From contig NZ_JAJDNA010000032.1 in NCBI RefSeq assembly GCF_022340925.1, positions 1-40,854 on the forward strand: a stretch of 40,854 nucleotides of DNA, read 5' to 3'. The stretch's first letter is position 1. Each line of letters starts with the position of its first letter. Under the pieces are notes generated by a model. It did not search any database and had not been told where the DNA came from. It saw nothing but the letters and a program-made list of their open reading frames with translations. Source of the DNA: Thiocapsa sp. (lineage in GTDB: Bacteria; Pseudomonadota; Gammaproteobacteria; Chromatiales; Chromatiaceae). This document shows positions 1 through 8,035 of the stretch, one piece after another. A program made the translations under genes and the position numbers.

Positions 1-1
1 G

Positions 2-331
2 CAGGCCGCGCTTGCCAGCACCGAGGGGGATTCGTCGCTCGCCGACGAGCTTCTGGAGGCGTTGCTTGCCGGACTTCCGGCGGAGATCGAAGACCTGCGT
101 GCCTGTGTCGCCGAGTCCGATTGGGCCGGACTCTCCGAGCACGCACACCAGATGCGCGGCGCCACCGGCTATTGCGGCGTGCCCGCGTTGGACGAAGCCA
201 TCCAGGCACTGGAACGCGCGGCCAGGGTCGGCGATGCAGAGCGGGTCGCCGAATGCGTCATCGGCGTCGAGCTGCAGGCCCACCGACTCGTCGATGCCGT
301 CGCCTCAGGATCGATCGGTGCGAGCCGATAG
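2..331 (+). CDS. barA: C-terminal Hpt domain of a BarA-like hybrid sensor kinase (5' end outside window)
   Basis: The reading frame is open from the left edge and ends at a TAG, so only the last 109 codons are visible. They form a histidine phosphotransfer (Hpt) helical bundle. The probable phospho-accepting His is codon 146-148, in the string HQMRGATGYCGVP, which closely resembles the Hpt motif of E. coli BarA (HKLHGSCGYSGVP). In the family the Hpt domain receives phosphate from an internal receiver domain and passes it to a response regulator (UvrY/GacA in the BarA case). The kinase, HAMP and receiver parts lie outside the window, so the BarA name rests on the Hpt motif alone; another hybrid kinase with a similar Hpt is possible. 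The gene converges on the slipin gene, with about 155 bp between the two stops. Confidence 0.65.
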   Translation, partial: QAALASTEGDSSLADELLEALLAGLPAEIEDLRACVAESDWAGLSEHAHQMRGATGYCGVPALDEAIQALERAARVGDAERVAECVIGVELQAHRLVDAVASGSIGASR

Positions 332-408
332 ACCCCTGATCACAAGGCTCGGCGCCTCGTCGCCGTCAGTCCGGATATCGGCCGGATCGGGCACAGGGCT
401 GCAGCGCA

Positions 409-423
409 CGGCCATCCTGGCCG
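409..423. terminator. short GC-rich hairpin between convergent genes
   Basis: CGGCCA (409-414), a 3-nt loop and TGGCCG (418-423) form a 6-bp perfect stem between the convergent stops of the Hpt gene and the slipin gene. There is no T-tract on either strand, so it is at best a weak or Rho-assisted end point. Confidence 0.2.
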
Positions 424-486
424 CGCCTTCGTTCAGACTCGGCATGAGCCCCCTGACAACGGATCCGGACCGCAGCCCTTGGCGGG

Positions 487-1434
487 TCATTGCTTGTCCA
501 CCGGTTCCAGGGCCTGGAGGGTCTTGGCCAACCCGGCCACTGCCCCGCCGATGTTGCTGAGCTCCGCCGGCAGAATGAGGGTGGTGCCGGACTGAGCGAG
601 CCGGCCGAATTCGTTCACATACTGCTCGGCGATCCGCAGGCTGACCGCGTCCTTCCCTCCCGGTTTCTCGATCGCAGTGGCGATCCGCTCGATGCCGATC
701 GCGGTCGCCTCCGCCAACATCTGGATCTCCCGCGCCTTACCCTCTGCCTCGTTGATCTGTTTCTCCTTCTGGGCCTGCGAGAGATTGATGATCTGGATCT
801 TCTCGCCCTCCGAGATATTGATCTTCTCCTGACGCTCGCCCTCGGATCGGGCCACGACTGCACGGCGCTCACGCTCGGCGCGCATCTGCTGCTCCAAGGC
901 ATCGGTGATGGTGCCCGGCATCACGATGTCCGCAATCTCGTACCGCAGGACTTTGACCCCCCAAGGCTGAGCAGCTTCATCCAGTGCCCTCACCACCTCT
1001 TCATTGACGCGGCTGCGCTCCTCAAAGGTCTTGTCCAGATCGATCTGCCCGATAATCGAGCGCAGCGTCGTCTGGGCCAGACTCATCGAGGCAAAGCGAT
1101 AGTCCGCGATTCCGTAGCTGGCAGATTGGGGATCGATGACCTGGAGATAGAGGACGCCGTCGACGCTGACCGAGATATTGTCCTTGGTGATGCACTGCTG
1201 TTTCGGCACGTCCAGCGCCTCTTCCTTGAGTGTATGGCGATAGGCAACCCGGTCGACGAACGGGATGAGGATGTGGAAACCCGCGTCCAGGGTGCGCGAA
1301 TAGCGGCCAAGCCGCTCAACGATGTAGGCGGACCGCTGCGGCACGATCTGCGCCGTCTTCGCGAGGGCGACGACGATCACGGCCAAAGCCGCCAGAGAGA
1401 TGATGGTGCTGATGCTCAGGTAGAGGTCGTCCAT
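487..1434 (-). CDS. SPFH/Band 7 slipin-type membrane protein (QmcA/stomatin-like)
   Basis: A 315-residue stomatin-like protein with one N-terminal membrane segment (about residues 7-27). An SPFH/Band 7 domain follows, including the family strings VERLGRY and DAGFHILIPFVDRV. A charged, Ala/Glu-rich coiled region (about 190-260; RAERERRAVVARSEGERQ) is the usual oligomerisation helix. SPFH proteins form membrane cages or rafts and often control membrane proteases. The ATG at 1434 was chosen because AAAGGAGAG lies just upstream; the frame runs further 5' but without family similarity. It sits about 110 bp downstream of the NfeD gene on the same strand, the classic NfeD-slipin operon, so the two products probably act together. 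The family is clear; the biological role in this organism is not. Confidence 0.9.
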   Translation of the reverse strand: MDDLYLSISTIISLAALAVIVVALAKTAQIVPQRSAYIVERLGRYSRTLDAGFHILIPFVDRVAYRHTLKEEALDVPKQQCITKDNISVSVDGVLYLQVIDPQSASYGIADYRFASMSLAQTTLRSIIGQIDLDKTFEERSRVNEEVVRALDEAAQPWGVKVLRYEIADIVMPGTITDALEQQMRAERERRAVVARSEGERQEKINISEGEKIQIINLSQAQKEKQINEAEGKAREIQMLAEATAIGIERIATAIEKPGGKDAVSLRIAEQYVNEFGRLAQSGTTLILPAELSNIGGAVAGLAKTLQALEPVDKQ

Positions 1435-1543
1435 TGTTGCGCTCTCCTTTGGTGTCAGTCTCGGTCCATGGCCGGTGTCCAGTTGCCCCCGGCGCCGCCG
1501 GCAGGCGGCCGTCGCAATCTGGTCGGTGACTGGATCACGGGCG

Positions 1544-2014
1544 TCAGACCCCGGCCGCACGCGGCGGCGGCGTCGCGCTGACCTGCAGTACGAGTCCTTG
1601 GCGGCCGGTCAGCCAGACCGGATCGCCCGCGCGGATCGGATCCGTGGATTCGGCGTTCCAGCGGACCCCGTTGAGGGTGACGACACCGATGCCACGGGCG
1701 AAGTCGGTCTGCGCCACAGCCCGTGTGCCCACCGGCAGCACTTCGCTGCCGACGCCCCCTGTCTCGGTCCGACCCCGGAACCAGGGTCTGAGGCGGCGGC
1801 GTGCGAGCAACAGCAGGGCAACGCCCAAGATACCGAAGAGGAGAATCTGACCGGGAGGATCAAGAGGGATATTGAGAGACAGGAGCAATGCGACCAGGAG
1901 GGCCGCGAGACCGAAGAAGACGGCAATCACCCCGGGCAGCGCAAATTCCGACAGGATCAGCAAGACTCCGATCAGTGTCCAGAGCGAAGCGGCGGTGAAG
2001 GTCCAGTCGATCAT
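1544..2014 (-). CDS. NfeD family membrane protein
   Basis: A 156-residue NfeD-like protein. Three hydrophobic segments (about residues 9-25, 28-47 and 52-70) come first. A soluble C-terminal OB-fold-like part follows, starting near residue 85, with the family string GVVTLNGVRWNAES and a typical D-PVWLTGRQG-L-V end. This is the short NfeD form without the N-terminal ClpP-like protease domain. The start at 2014 (MIDWTF) directly precedes the first membrane segment and has GAGAG upstream; in-frame ATGs slightly further 5' (for example 2050) cannot be excluded. The slipin gene follows in the same operon. In known pairs NfeD binds the slipin; no enzymatic activity is expected for this short form. 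Confidence 0.85.
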   Translation of the reverse strand: MIDWTFTAASLWTLIGVLLILSEFALPGVIAVFFGLAALLVALLLSLNIPLDPPGQILLFGILGVALLLLARRRLRPWFRGRTETGGVGSEVLPVGTRAVAQTDFARGIGVVTLNGVRWNAESTDPIRAGDPVWLTGRQGLVLQVSATPPPRAAGV

Positions 2015-2276
2015 GACGATGGCTCTCGACGGGCTCGATGCTCCGGTCATGGGCATCAACCGGAAGTGTACCATTCGATCGTGCTGAGGGAGATGCAGAT
2101 TCATGGACATCCTGGCCGGCGTCAGCTCGCCGTGCGAGCGGCACCGATCGCGAAATGACACTCCCGCAGGCCGGGATTTCCGGTTAATCTGAAACGTCGC
2201 GCGTCCGGGTGGATCCGGCGTTCTGTTGGCTGTTCTTGACGCGGGCCCGCGCCCCCGCACCACGAGGAAATGACGC
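2015..2276. promoter_or_regulatory. divergent intergenic region between NfeD and pap
   Basis: 262 bp separate the divergent NfeD and polyphosphate:AMP phosphotransferase starts, so promoters for both directions should lie here. I found no convincing -35/-10 pair. The only clear element is the GAGGAA ribosome-binding site just before the pap ATG. Confidence 0.3.
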
Positions 2277-3845
2277 ATGTTCGAAGCAACGAAGGTTGGA
2301 CGGTCGGTCAGCAAGGACGACTTCAAAGAGCAACAGGAGCTGCTGCGCACCGAGTTGCTGTCGGCTCAACGCGAGCTGAACGACTCCAACATCCCGGTGA
2401 TTGTCCTCGTCTCCGGCGTCGAGGCGGCGGGCAAGGGCGAGGTCGTGAATCGACTGAACGAATGGCTGGACACGCGCGGCGTCCAGACGTTCGCCTTCTG
2501 GGACGAGTCGGACGAGGAGCGGGCGCGACCCCGCTACTGGCGTTTCTGGCGCTCTATGCCCCCCCGCGGCGAGATCTCGATCCTCTTCGGCGGCTGGTAC
2601 CAGACGCCCATCGAGCATCGCTTTCAGGGGGCCTGCAGTGACGCGGAGCTTGACGGTGAGCTCAACCGGATCGTGGATTTCGAGCGCATGCTCATCCAGG
2701 ACGGGGCACTGATCCTTAAGTTCTGGTTCCACATGTCGGAGGCTGAGCAGAAGTCGCGTCTGAAGGAGCTCTCGAGGGACGACAAGAGTCGTTGGAAGAT
2801 GCTTCCGGACAAGAGCAAGTTCTCGGAGCAGTACGCCGCGTTCGAGCTGGTCGCGGAACGGGTCATCCGGTACACAGATCGCGGCGTCTGCCCCTGGTAC
2901 CTGGTTGAAGCCGAGGATCGTCGATACCGCGACCTGACGGTGGGAAAGACCCTGCTGCATGCGATCCGCGCGCGTCTGCGTGAAGCGCCACCCGACGAGA
3001 GCGGCAGCAGCGGCAGTGGCCCGGAGCTTCCGAGCGGCGCGAAGGCCCAGATCACCCTTCTCGATCAGCTCGACCTGACGCTCGCCCTGCCGCGCGATGT
3101 CTACAAGAGCGAGATGAAGCGTCTGCAGGCCGAGATCAACGAGCTGGCTTGGAGCGCCTACAAGAAGAAACGTTCGACCGTCCTGGTGTTCGAAGGGTTG
3201 GATGCCGGCGGCAAGGGAGGCGCGATCCGACGCATTACGGCCGCCGTCGACGCACGCCTCTACCGGGCGATCCCGGTTGCGGCCCCGAGCGATGAGGAAA
3301 AGGCGCATCATTATCTCTGGCGGTTCTGGCGGCACATCCCGCGCGCCGGCTATATCACGCTCTACGATCGTTCCTGGTATGGCCGCGTCCTGGTCGAGCG
3401 GGTCGAAGGCTTCGCCAGCGACGCGGAATGGCGCCGTGCCTATTCGGAGATCAACCGCTTCGAAGAACAACTGGTCGACAGCGGGGTCATCTTGCTCAAG
3501 TTCTGGCTGCAGATCAGCGACGAAGAGCAGCTCAGACGGTTCAAGGATCGAGAAAGCGTTCCCTACAAGCGCTATAAGATCACCGACGAGGATTGGCGCA
3601 ACCGCGAGAAATGGCCGCGATACAAAGAGGCGGTCAATGAGATGGCAGTGCGTACGAGCACCAAGCATGCCGCTTGGACCCTGGTGGAAGGCGACGATAA
3701 GCCCTACGCGCGGGTCAAAGTGCTGAAGACCGTCTGCGACACGCTGCGCGAGGCGCTCAAACGGGAGCCGGAACCGACGTCTGGCTATCTTCCTTGCGGT
3801 GAGAAGCGACCCGAGGAAACCAAGAAGTCTCTGCCCACTGCGTAG
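2277..3845 (+). CDS. pap: polyphosphate:AMP phosphotransferase (two-domain PPK2)
   Basis: A 522-residue protein made of two tandem PPK2 domains, the arrangement of Pap (class II PPK2), which makes ADP from AMP using polyphosphate. Domain 1 (about 10-240) has the P-loop GVEAAGKGEV (residues 47-56) and the PPK2 string YWRFWRSMPPRGEI. Domain 2 (about 265-500) has GLDAGGKGGA (307-316), YLWRFWRHIPRAGYI and the YDRSWYGRVLVERVEGF motif. Domain 1 has Glu instead of the usual Asp in the P-loop, and GGWYQTPIEHRF where domain 2 has YDRSWYGRVLVER. Catalysis is therefore probably carried by domain 2. The ATG is preceded by GAGGAA at good spacing. The gene is alone on the plus strand and converges on the tatD-family gene, with stops 16 bp apart. 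Confidence 0.92.
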   Translation: MFEATKVGRSVSKDDFKEQQELLRTELLSAQRELNDSNIPVIVLVSGVEAAGKGEVVNRLNEWLDTRGVQTFAFWDESDEERARPRYWRFWRSMPPRGEISILFGGWYQTPIEHRFQGACSDAELDGELNRIVDFERMLIQDGALILKFWFHMSEAEQKSRLKELSRDDKSRWKMLPDKSKFSEQYAAFELVAERVIRYTDRGVCPWYLVEAEDRRYRDLTVGKTLLHAIRARLREAPPDESGSSGSGPELPSGAKAQITLLDQLDLTLALPRDVYKSEMKRLQAEINELAWSAYKKKRSTVLVFEGLDAGGKGGAIRRITAAVDARLYRAIPVAAPSDEEKAHHYLWRFWRHIPRAGYITLYDRSWYGRVLVERVEGFASDAEWRRAYSEINRFEEQLVDSGVILLKFWLQISDEEQLRRFKDRESVPYKRYKITDEDWRNREKWPRYKEAVNEMAVRTSTKHAAWTLVEGDDKPYARVKVLKTVCDTLREALKREPEPTSGYLPCGEKRPEETKKSLPTA

Positions 3846-3856
3846 ACGGAGTCATG

Positions 3857-3892
3857 CCGGGTCATCGCCCGGACACCGCTTTCGCTGCGGTG
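3857..3892. terminator. tandem hairpins between convergent pap and tatD-family gene
   Basis: Two small stems lie back to back where the genes meet: CCGGG/CCCGG (3857-3861 with 3868-3872) and CACCGC/GCGGTG (3874-3879 with 3887-3892). The second lies inside the 3' end of the tatD-family gene. Neither strand has a T-tract. They may stop or stabilise transcript ends on both strands, but this is weak evidence. Confidence 0.25.
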
Positions 3893-4710
3893 CCCGTTCG
3901 GACCGGATTCGGATGGGCTCGCGGCCTGGCCGGCGATTCGGCGACCCCGAACAACCGAAAGTAGTTCTGACGGGTCACCGCGGCCACCTCCTCCGGATCC
4001 ATCGCACGCAGCTCGGCGATGCAGCGCGCGACATGCGTGACCAGCCTGGGCTCATTGGGTTGGCCACGGTGCGGCACGGGGGCAAGATAGGGTGAATCGG
4101 TCTCGATCAAGAGGCGGTCCAGCGGGACCCGACGGGCGACATCTCTCAGATCCGTGGCGTTCTTGAAGGTGATGATGCCGGAGAAGGAGACGTAGAAGCC
4201 CAGATCCATTCCTTCCTTGGCCATTCCCCAGCTCTCCGTGAAGCAGTGCAGGACCCCGCCGACGGCCTGTGCACCCTCTTCCCGCAAGATACGGATGGTG
4301 TCGACATGGGCATCGCGTGTATGGATGATCAACGGCTTACCACAACTTCGCGCGGCGGCGATGTGGACGCGAAAGCGCTCTCGTTGCCACGCCAGATCGC
4401 CAGTGCTTCGGAAGTAATCGAGTCCCGTCTCGCCAATCGCGACATTGCGGGCATCCGCTGCAAGCGATATGAGCTGATCGGCGGTTGGCTCACTGCCGTC
4501 CTCGTGGTTTGGGTGGACCCCGACCGAGACGGCAACCTGTGGAAAGGGGTCCACCAGCCGTCGCATCCCAGGGTAATGCTCCAGGTCGATCGAGACGCAG
4601 AGCATGTGGCTGACACCCGCGTCCGCGGTCGCCTGCATGAGCCTGGAGAAATCAGCTCCATAGCGGCGGAGATCGACCCGGTCGAGATGGCAATGCGAAT
4701 CGACGAGCAT
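3862..4710 (-). CDS. ycfH: TatD family metal-dependent deoxyribonuclease (YcfH-like)
   Basis: A 282-residue TIM-barrel metal hydrolase of the TatD family. The expected metal ligands are all visible: H6 and H8 (DSHCHLD), E94 (AIGETGLDY), H130 (HTRDA), H155 (HCF) and D205 (ETDSPYL). TatD proteins have 3'-5' exonuclease activity on DNA and some also act on other nucleic acids. It is the last gene of the holB-pilZ-tatD string and starts 8 bp after the pilZ stop, as ycfH follows holB in E. coli. The gene name comes from this position; the exact substrate is not shown by the sequence. Confidence 0.92.
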   Translation of the reverse strand: MLVDSHCHLDRVDLRRYGADFSRLMQATADAGVSHMLCVSIDLEHYPGMRRLVDPFPQVAVSVGVHPNHEDGSEPTADQLISLAADARNVAIGETGLDYFRSTGDLAWQRERFRVHIAAARSCGKPLIIHTRDAHVDTIRILREEGAQAVGGVLHCFTESWGMAKEGMDLGFYVSFSGIITFKNATDLRDVARRVPLDRLLIETDSPYLAPVPHRGQPNEPRLVTHVARCIAELRAMDPEEVAAVTRQNYFRLFGVAESPARPRAHPNPVRTGTAAKAVSGR

Positions 4711-4718
4711 CCTTTGAC

Positions 4719-5090
4719 CTACATGGTGTGAGTGGATCGGTCGGAGGCCAGGGCACCGACCAGATAGTCCTCGATCTTGCGGCGGGCGACACCTTTGTCC
4801 TGCTCGCTGAACTGGACACCGATCCCCACCGCTCGATTCCCCTCCGCGCCTGCCGGGGTCACCCAGACCACCTTTCCCGCCACCGGGATGCGATCGGTCT
4901 CGTCCATCAATTGAAGCAACAGGAAGATCTCGTCACCGATCTGGTAGCACTTTGTGGTCGGGATGAAGAGTCCTCCATTCTTGACGAACGGCATGAACGA
5001 TGCGTAAAGCGTCCCTTTGTCCTTGATCGCGAAACTCAGAATACGCTGCTGTCCCGCCAGCGGCCCGGTGGAAGTGCCAGTTGTCGTCAT
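4719..5090 (-). CDS. pilZ: PilZ domain protein, type IV pilus biogenesis
   Basis: A 123-residue single-domain PilZ protein. It carries the degenerate string VKNGGLFIPT typical of true PilZ pilus proteins. The RxxxR and D/NxSxxG motifs that bind cyclic-di-GMP are absent, so nucleotide binding is not expected. In Pseudomonas and Xanthomonas this ortholog is needed for type IV pilus assembly and interacts with PilB and FimX. Its place between holB and the tatD-family gene matches Pseudomonas. AGGAG lies upstream inside the last codons of holB, and the start is 3 bp after the holB stop, implying translational coupling. Confidence 0.9.
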   Translation of the reverse strand: MTTTGTSTGPLAGQQRILSFAIKDKGTLYASFMPFVKNGGLFIPTTKCYQIGDEIFLLLQLMDETDRIPVAGKVVWVTPAGAEGNRAVGIGVQFSEQDKGVARRKIEDYLVGALASDRSTHTM

Positions 5091-5093
5091 GAC

Positions 5094-6122
5094 TCATGAT
5101 CTCCTAGAGGCATGCACCGCGTTGACGCGGCGCCATTCAATCGACAAGGATTCGAGCAGCAGCTGGGGATTTGCGCTGGTCTCGGCCAAGAGCCGGGACC
5201 GCAGGACCCGCTGCAAGAGTCGATGCGCGGCGGCAGGGTCAATCCGACCCGCCAACTCGCCCAGGGAATCGCGGTGATCCGGGCTGTCGAGCCGAGCCGG
5301 ATCATCGGTTACAGCCAGCCGCAGCAGGTCGATGAGCCACGCCGCCAACCACTCCAGGAATCGTCTCGGCCCGATGCCGTTCCAGATTGCGGCCTCAGCG
5401 ATCGGATCCTGCTCGCCGTGCGCGATCGCGATGAAACCCGCGAGTCGCTCCCGGCGCTGCCGAATCAACGCGTCGTCCAGCTCGATCAGGGCACGCAGGG
5501 GCGCGCCGTATGCGAGCTGCAAACGGAGCGCCGCCCTGGCGCCGGGAATCTTCCCGTCCAGCCATTCAAGCGCTTTCCCAGGGTGGGGAGTCGCGATACG
5601 AACGTGCTGGCAGCGGCTGCGTATCGTCGCCGGGAGTCGTCCCGGCTGCTCGGTGATCAAACAAATGAACGCAGTGCCTGGAGGCTCCTCGAGGGTCTTG
5701 AGTAGAGCGTTCGCGGACGCGGCGTTGAGTCGATCCGCCGGATCGATGAGGGCCACCTTCCAGGCGGCTCGGCTGGGCGTCAGCGCGCCGCGTTCCACCA
5801 GCGCCCGGACTGCCGCGATCGGGATCTCGTCGGACTTCGCTTCCGGGTCTGGTCCGACGCGCATCAGGTCCGGATGGCTCTCGCCCCGCAGCAGGCGACA
5901 ATCCCCGCACTGTCCGCAGGCGATGCCGTTCGCTGCCGGGTCGTGGCAGAGGAGCGAACGCGCGAGCAGCTCCCCGAGGTGGCGCTTGCCGATGCCCGCC
6001 GAGCCGCTGATCAACAAGCCATGGGCGAGCCGCCCCGACCACCGGGCCAGTTGCAGGCCGGACCAGACATCCGCCAACCACGGCAATGGCGCATCCATGG
6101 CGAGCTCGGTCGCCTTGGTCAC
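5094..6122 (-). CDS. holB: DNA polymerase III subunit delta' (clamp loader)
   Basis: A 342-residue AAA+ family clamp-loader subunit. Residues 35-47 hold a P-loop-like string SGSAGIGKR. The Cys4 zinc module is C59, C69, C72 and C75. The string LLKTLEEPP and the sensor region follow. E. coli delta' has lost the P-loop lysine; this protein keeps K46 but has Arg where Ser/Thr normally coordinates Mg2+, so it may bind ATP poorly or not hydrolyse it. The GTG at 6122 was chosen because it overlaps the tmk stop as GTGA and has AAAGGGGAG upstream. The product works with DnaX and HolA to load the beta clamp. Confidence 0.93.
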   Translation of the reverse strand: MTKATELAMDAPLPWLADVWSGLQLARWSGRLAHGLLISGSAGIGKRHLGELLARSLLCHDPAANGIACGQCGDCRLLRGESHPDLMRVGPDPEAKSDEIPIAAVRALVERGALTPSRAAWKVALIDPADRLNAASANALLKTLEEPPGTAFICLITEQPGRLPATIRSRCQHVRIATPHPGKALEWLDGKIPGARAALRLQLAYGAPLRALIELDDALIRQRRERLAGFIAIAHGEQDPIAEAAIWNGIGPRRFLEWLAAWLIDLLRLAVTDDPARLDSPDHRDSLGELAGRIDPAAAHRLLQRVLRSRLLAETSANPQLLLESLSIEWRRVNAVHASRRS

Positions 6123-6781
6123 GTTCCCGTCTCCCCTTTGACCGATCGCCAATGCGAGTCGATGAAGGCCTCGGCAATCTTGCCCACCTGCTCTTTGACG
6201 ACAGCGACCGGTGGCGTCGCATCGATCAGCCTATAGCGCTCCGGCCGCGCACGTGCCCGCTCAAGATAGACCGAGCGCGCGGCCGCGAAGAAACGCAGGG
6301 TCTCCGACTCGAATCGATCGGCGTCTCCACGTCCCCGCGCCCGGCTGAGACCCAGCTCCGGTGTGAGATCGAGCAAGAGCGTCAAATCGGGTCGCAGGTC
6401 CCCCTGGACGAGGGTCTCGAGGATGCCGATGCGATTTGCGTCCAGCCCACGTCCGCCGCCCTGGTAGGCATAGGTGGCATCGGTGAAGCGGTCGCAGACG
6501 ACCCAGGTCCCGCCATCTAGAGCGGGTCGGATGGTCTTGGCCAGGTGCTCGGAGCGCGCTGCGAACATGAGGAGCAGCTCCGCGGTCGCGTCCATCCCCG
6601 CATTGCCGGGATCGAGCAGCAAGGCGCGAATCCGCTCGGCGATCGGCGCGCCACCCGGCTCGCGCGTCGTCACGAACGGGATACCGCGATCACGCAGCAG
6701 CGCTGCAAGCCCACTGACATGTGTGGACTTGCCCGCGCCCTCGATCCCTTCCAGTGTGATGAAACGACCGCGCTCAATCAT
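6119..6781 (-). CDS. tmk: thymidylate kinase (dTMP kinase)
   Basis: A 220-residue kinase converting dTMP to dTDP in dTTP synthesis. The P-loop [10 protein letters not shown] is at residues 11-20, the DRF motif at 97-99 is followed by YAYQGGGRG, and the LID is Arg-rich ([12 protein letters not shown]), as in the E. coli-type enzyme. GAGGG lies upstream of the ATG. The stop overlaps the holB GTG by four bases. It lies between mltG and holB exactly as in E. coli, linking nucleotide supply with replisome parts. Confidence 0.96.
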   Translation of the reverse strand: MIERGRFITLEGIEGAGKSTHVSGLAALLRDRGIPFVTTREPGGAPIAERIRALLLDPGNAGMDATAELLLMFAARSEHLAKTIRPALDGGTWVVCDRFTDATYAYQGGGRGLDANRIGILETLVQGDLRPDLTLLLDLTPELGLSRARGRGDADRFESETLRFFAAARSVYLERARARPERYRLIDATPPVAVVKEQVGKIAEAFIDSHWRSVKGETGT

Positions 6782-6870
6782 GCCATCCCTCGTCCAAGGC
6801 CCGAAGCGTCACATCGAAGACCGCTGCTGCCATCCCTTCGCGTCCTGCAGATGCAGGATCATCGCTGGGC

Positions 6871-7872
6871 TCACTGCTCGCCGAGGATATACCGGCGGAC
6901 GGCTCGATTATGCTCGTCGAGGGTAGCGGAAAAGAAATGGCTCCCGTCGCCGCGTGAGACGAAGTACAGGCTATCCCCGTCGCCCGGATGCAGCACGGCG
7001 TGGATCGCGGCGCGTCCGGGCAGCGCAATCGGTGTCGGCGGAAGCCCGTCGATGACATAGGTATTGTAAGGCGTCGCCTCGCGGAGATCGGCGCGCCGGA
7101 TCCTCCCATCGTAACGCTCCCCCATCCCGTAAATCACCGTTGGATCAGTCTGCAGCCGCATCCCCTTTCGAAGCCGGCGCACGAAGACACCGGCGATCTC
7201 GGGACGCTCACTGGCCACGCCCGTCTCTTTCTCGACGATCGAGGCTAGAATCAGGGCCTCGTAGGGCGTACGGATCGGCAGATCATCGCTACGCCCGTCC
7301 CATTCGTCGGCGACGACCTGCTCCATCCGCTCGAAGGCCCGTTGTAAGACTGTCAAGCGCGTCGTGCCGCGCGGGAAGCGATAGGTGTCCGGAAACAGGC
7401 GCCCTTCCGGGTGCTCGCCGGGACGGCCGAGCTTCGCCATGAGCGTCGCGTCGGAGAGACGACCAAGCTCGCCGCTGAATCGATCATGGGCATCGATCGC
7501 CTCGACCGCCTGCCTGAATGTCCAGCCCTCGACCAGTGTCACGGGATACTGCACGACCTGCCCCGATGTGATCCGGTCCAGGACATCGGCCGGCGTCATT
7601 TCAGACGTCAGCTCGAACTCGCCGGCCTTGATGCGGGCCTGATCACCCCGCTGATAGGCCAGGGCCAGGAAGTAATAAGGGTGACGCAGGAGACCCTCAT
7701 CGGTCATCTGACCTGCGAGCGCGCGCAACGAGGTTCCTCGAGGGATCTCGATGGTGGCTGTCGCCGCCGGCAATGGGAGGGACCTTTTCTGGAACGCCCG
7801 ATAGTCGACCCAGAGTCCCCCTCCGGTTGCGACCGTGGCGAGCATCAGGACCAAGAGCACGCGTGCGATCAT
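6871..7872 (-). CDS. mltG: endolytic murein transglycosylase MltG (YceG)
   Basis: A 333-residue inner-membrane protein with one N-terminal membrane segment (about residues 3-22), a LysM-like region (SLRALAGQMTDEGL) and the YceG catalytic domain. The catalytic Glu is expected in ASIVEKETG (residues 210-218), followed by MRLQTDPTVIYGMG, which is nearly identical to the E. coli string. MltG cuts nascent glycan strands near the membrane and sets their length. The ATG at 7872 begins the hydrophobic segment and gives the family length; the Shine-Dalgarno is weak (AGGTCG). It lies downstream of pabC with a 163-bp gap and upstream of tmk. Confidence 0.93.
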   Translation of the reverse strand: MIARVLLVLMLATVATGGGLWVDYRAFQKRSLPLPAATATIEIPRGTSLRALAGQMTDEGLLRHPYYFLALAYQRGDQARIKAGEFELTSEMTPADVLDRITSGQVVQYPVTLVEGWTFRQAVEAIDAHDRFSGELGRLSDATLMAKLGRPGEHPEGRLFPDTYRFPRGTTRLTVLQRAFERMEQVVADEWDGRSDDLPIRTPYEALILASIVEKETGVASERPEIAGVFVRRLRKGMRLQTDPTVIYGMGERYDGRIRRADLREATPYNTYVIDGLPPTPIALPGRAAIHAVLHPGDGDSLYFVSRGDGSHFFSATLDEHNRAVRRYILGEQ

Positions 7873-8035
7873 CTGGGGCGACCTGTTGCGGCTGGCAGCG
7901 CGCGGGAAGCGCGAGTCGATGATCGCGCCGTGTCTCCGGTTCGACTCTCGGGGATCAGGCCAACCCTGGTCGCCAACCTCTTGTTCGTTGGCGTCCCGCT
8001 CGCGGTCGCGGCTTTGGCTGCGGATGCCTGTCTCA

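Noticed and set aside
490..1581. Long plus-strand open frame opposite the slipin gene
   Set aside because: It is the antisense shadow of a well-recognised SPFH gene and its translation has no family features. The same applies to long frames opposite oadB (15467-16813), fabF (8923-10239) and bioA (37399-38820).
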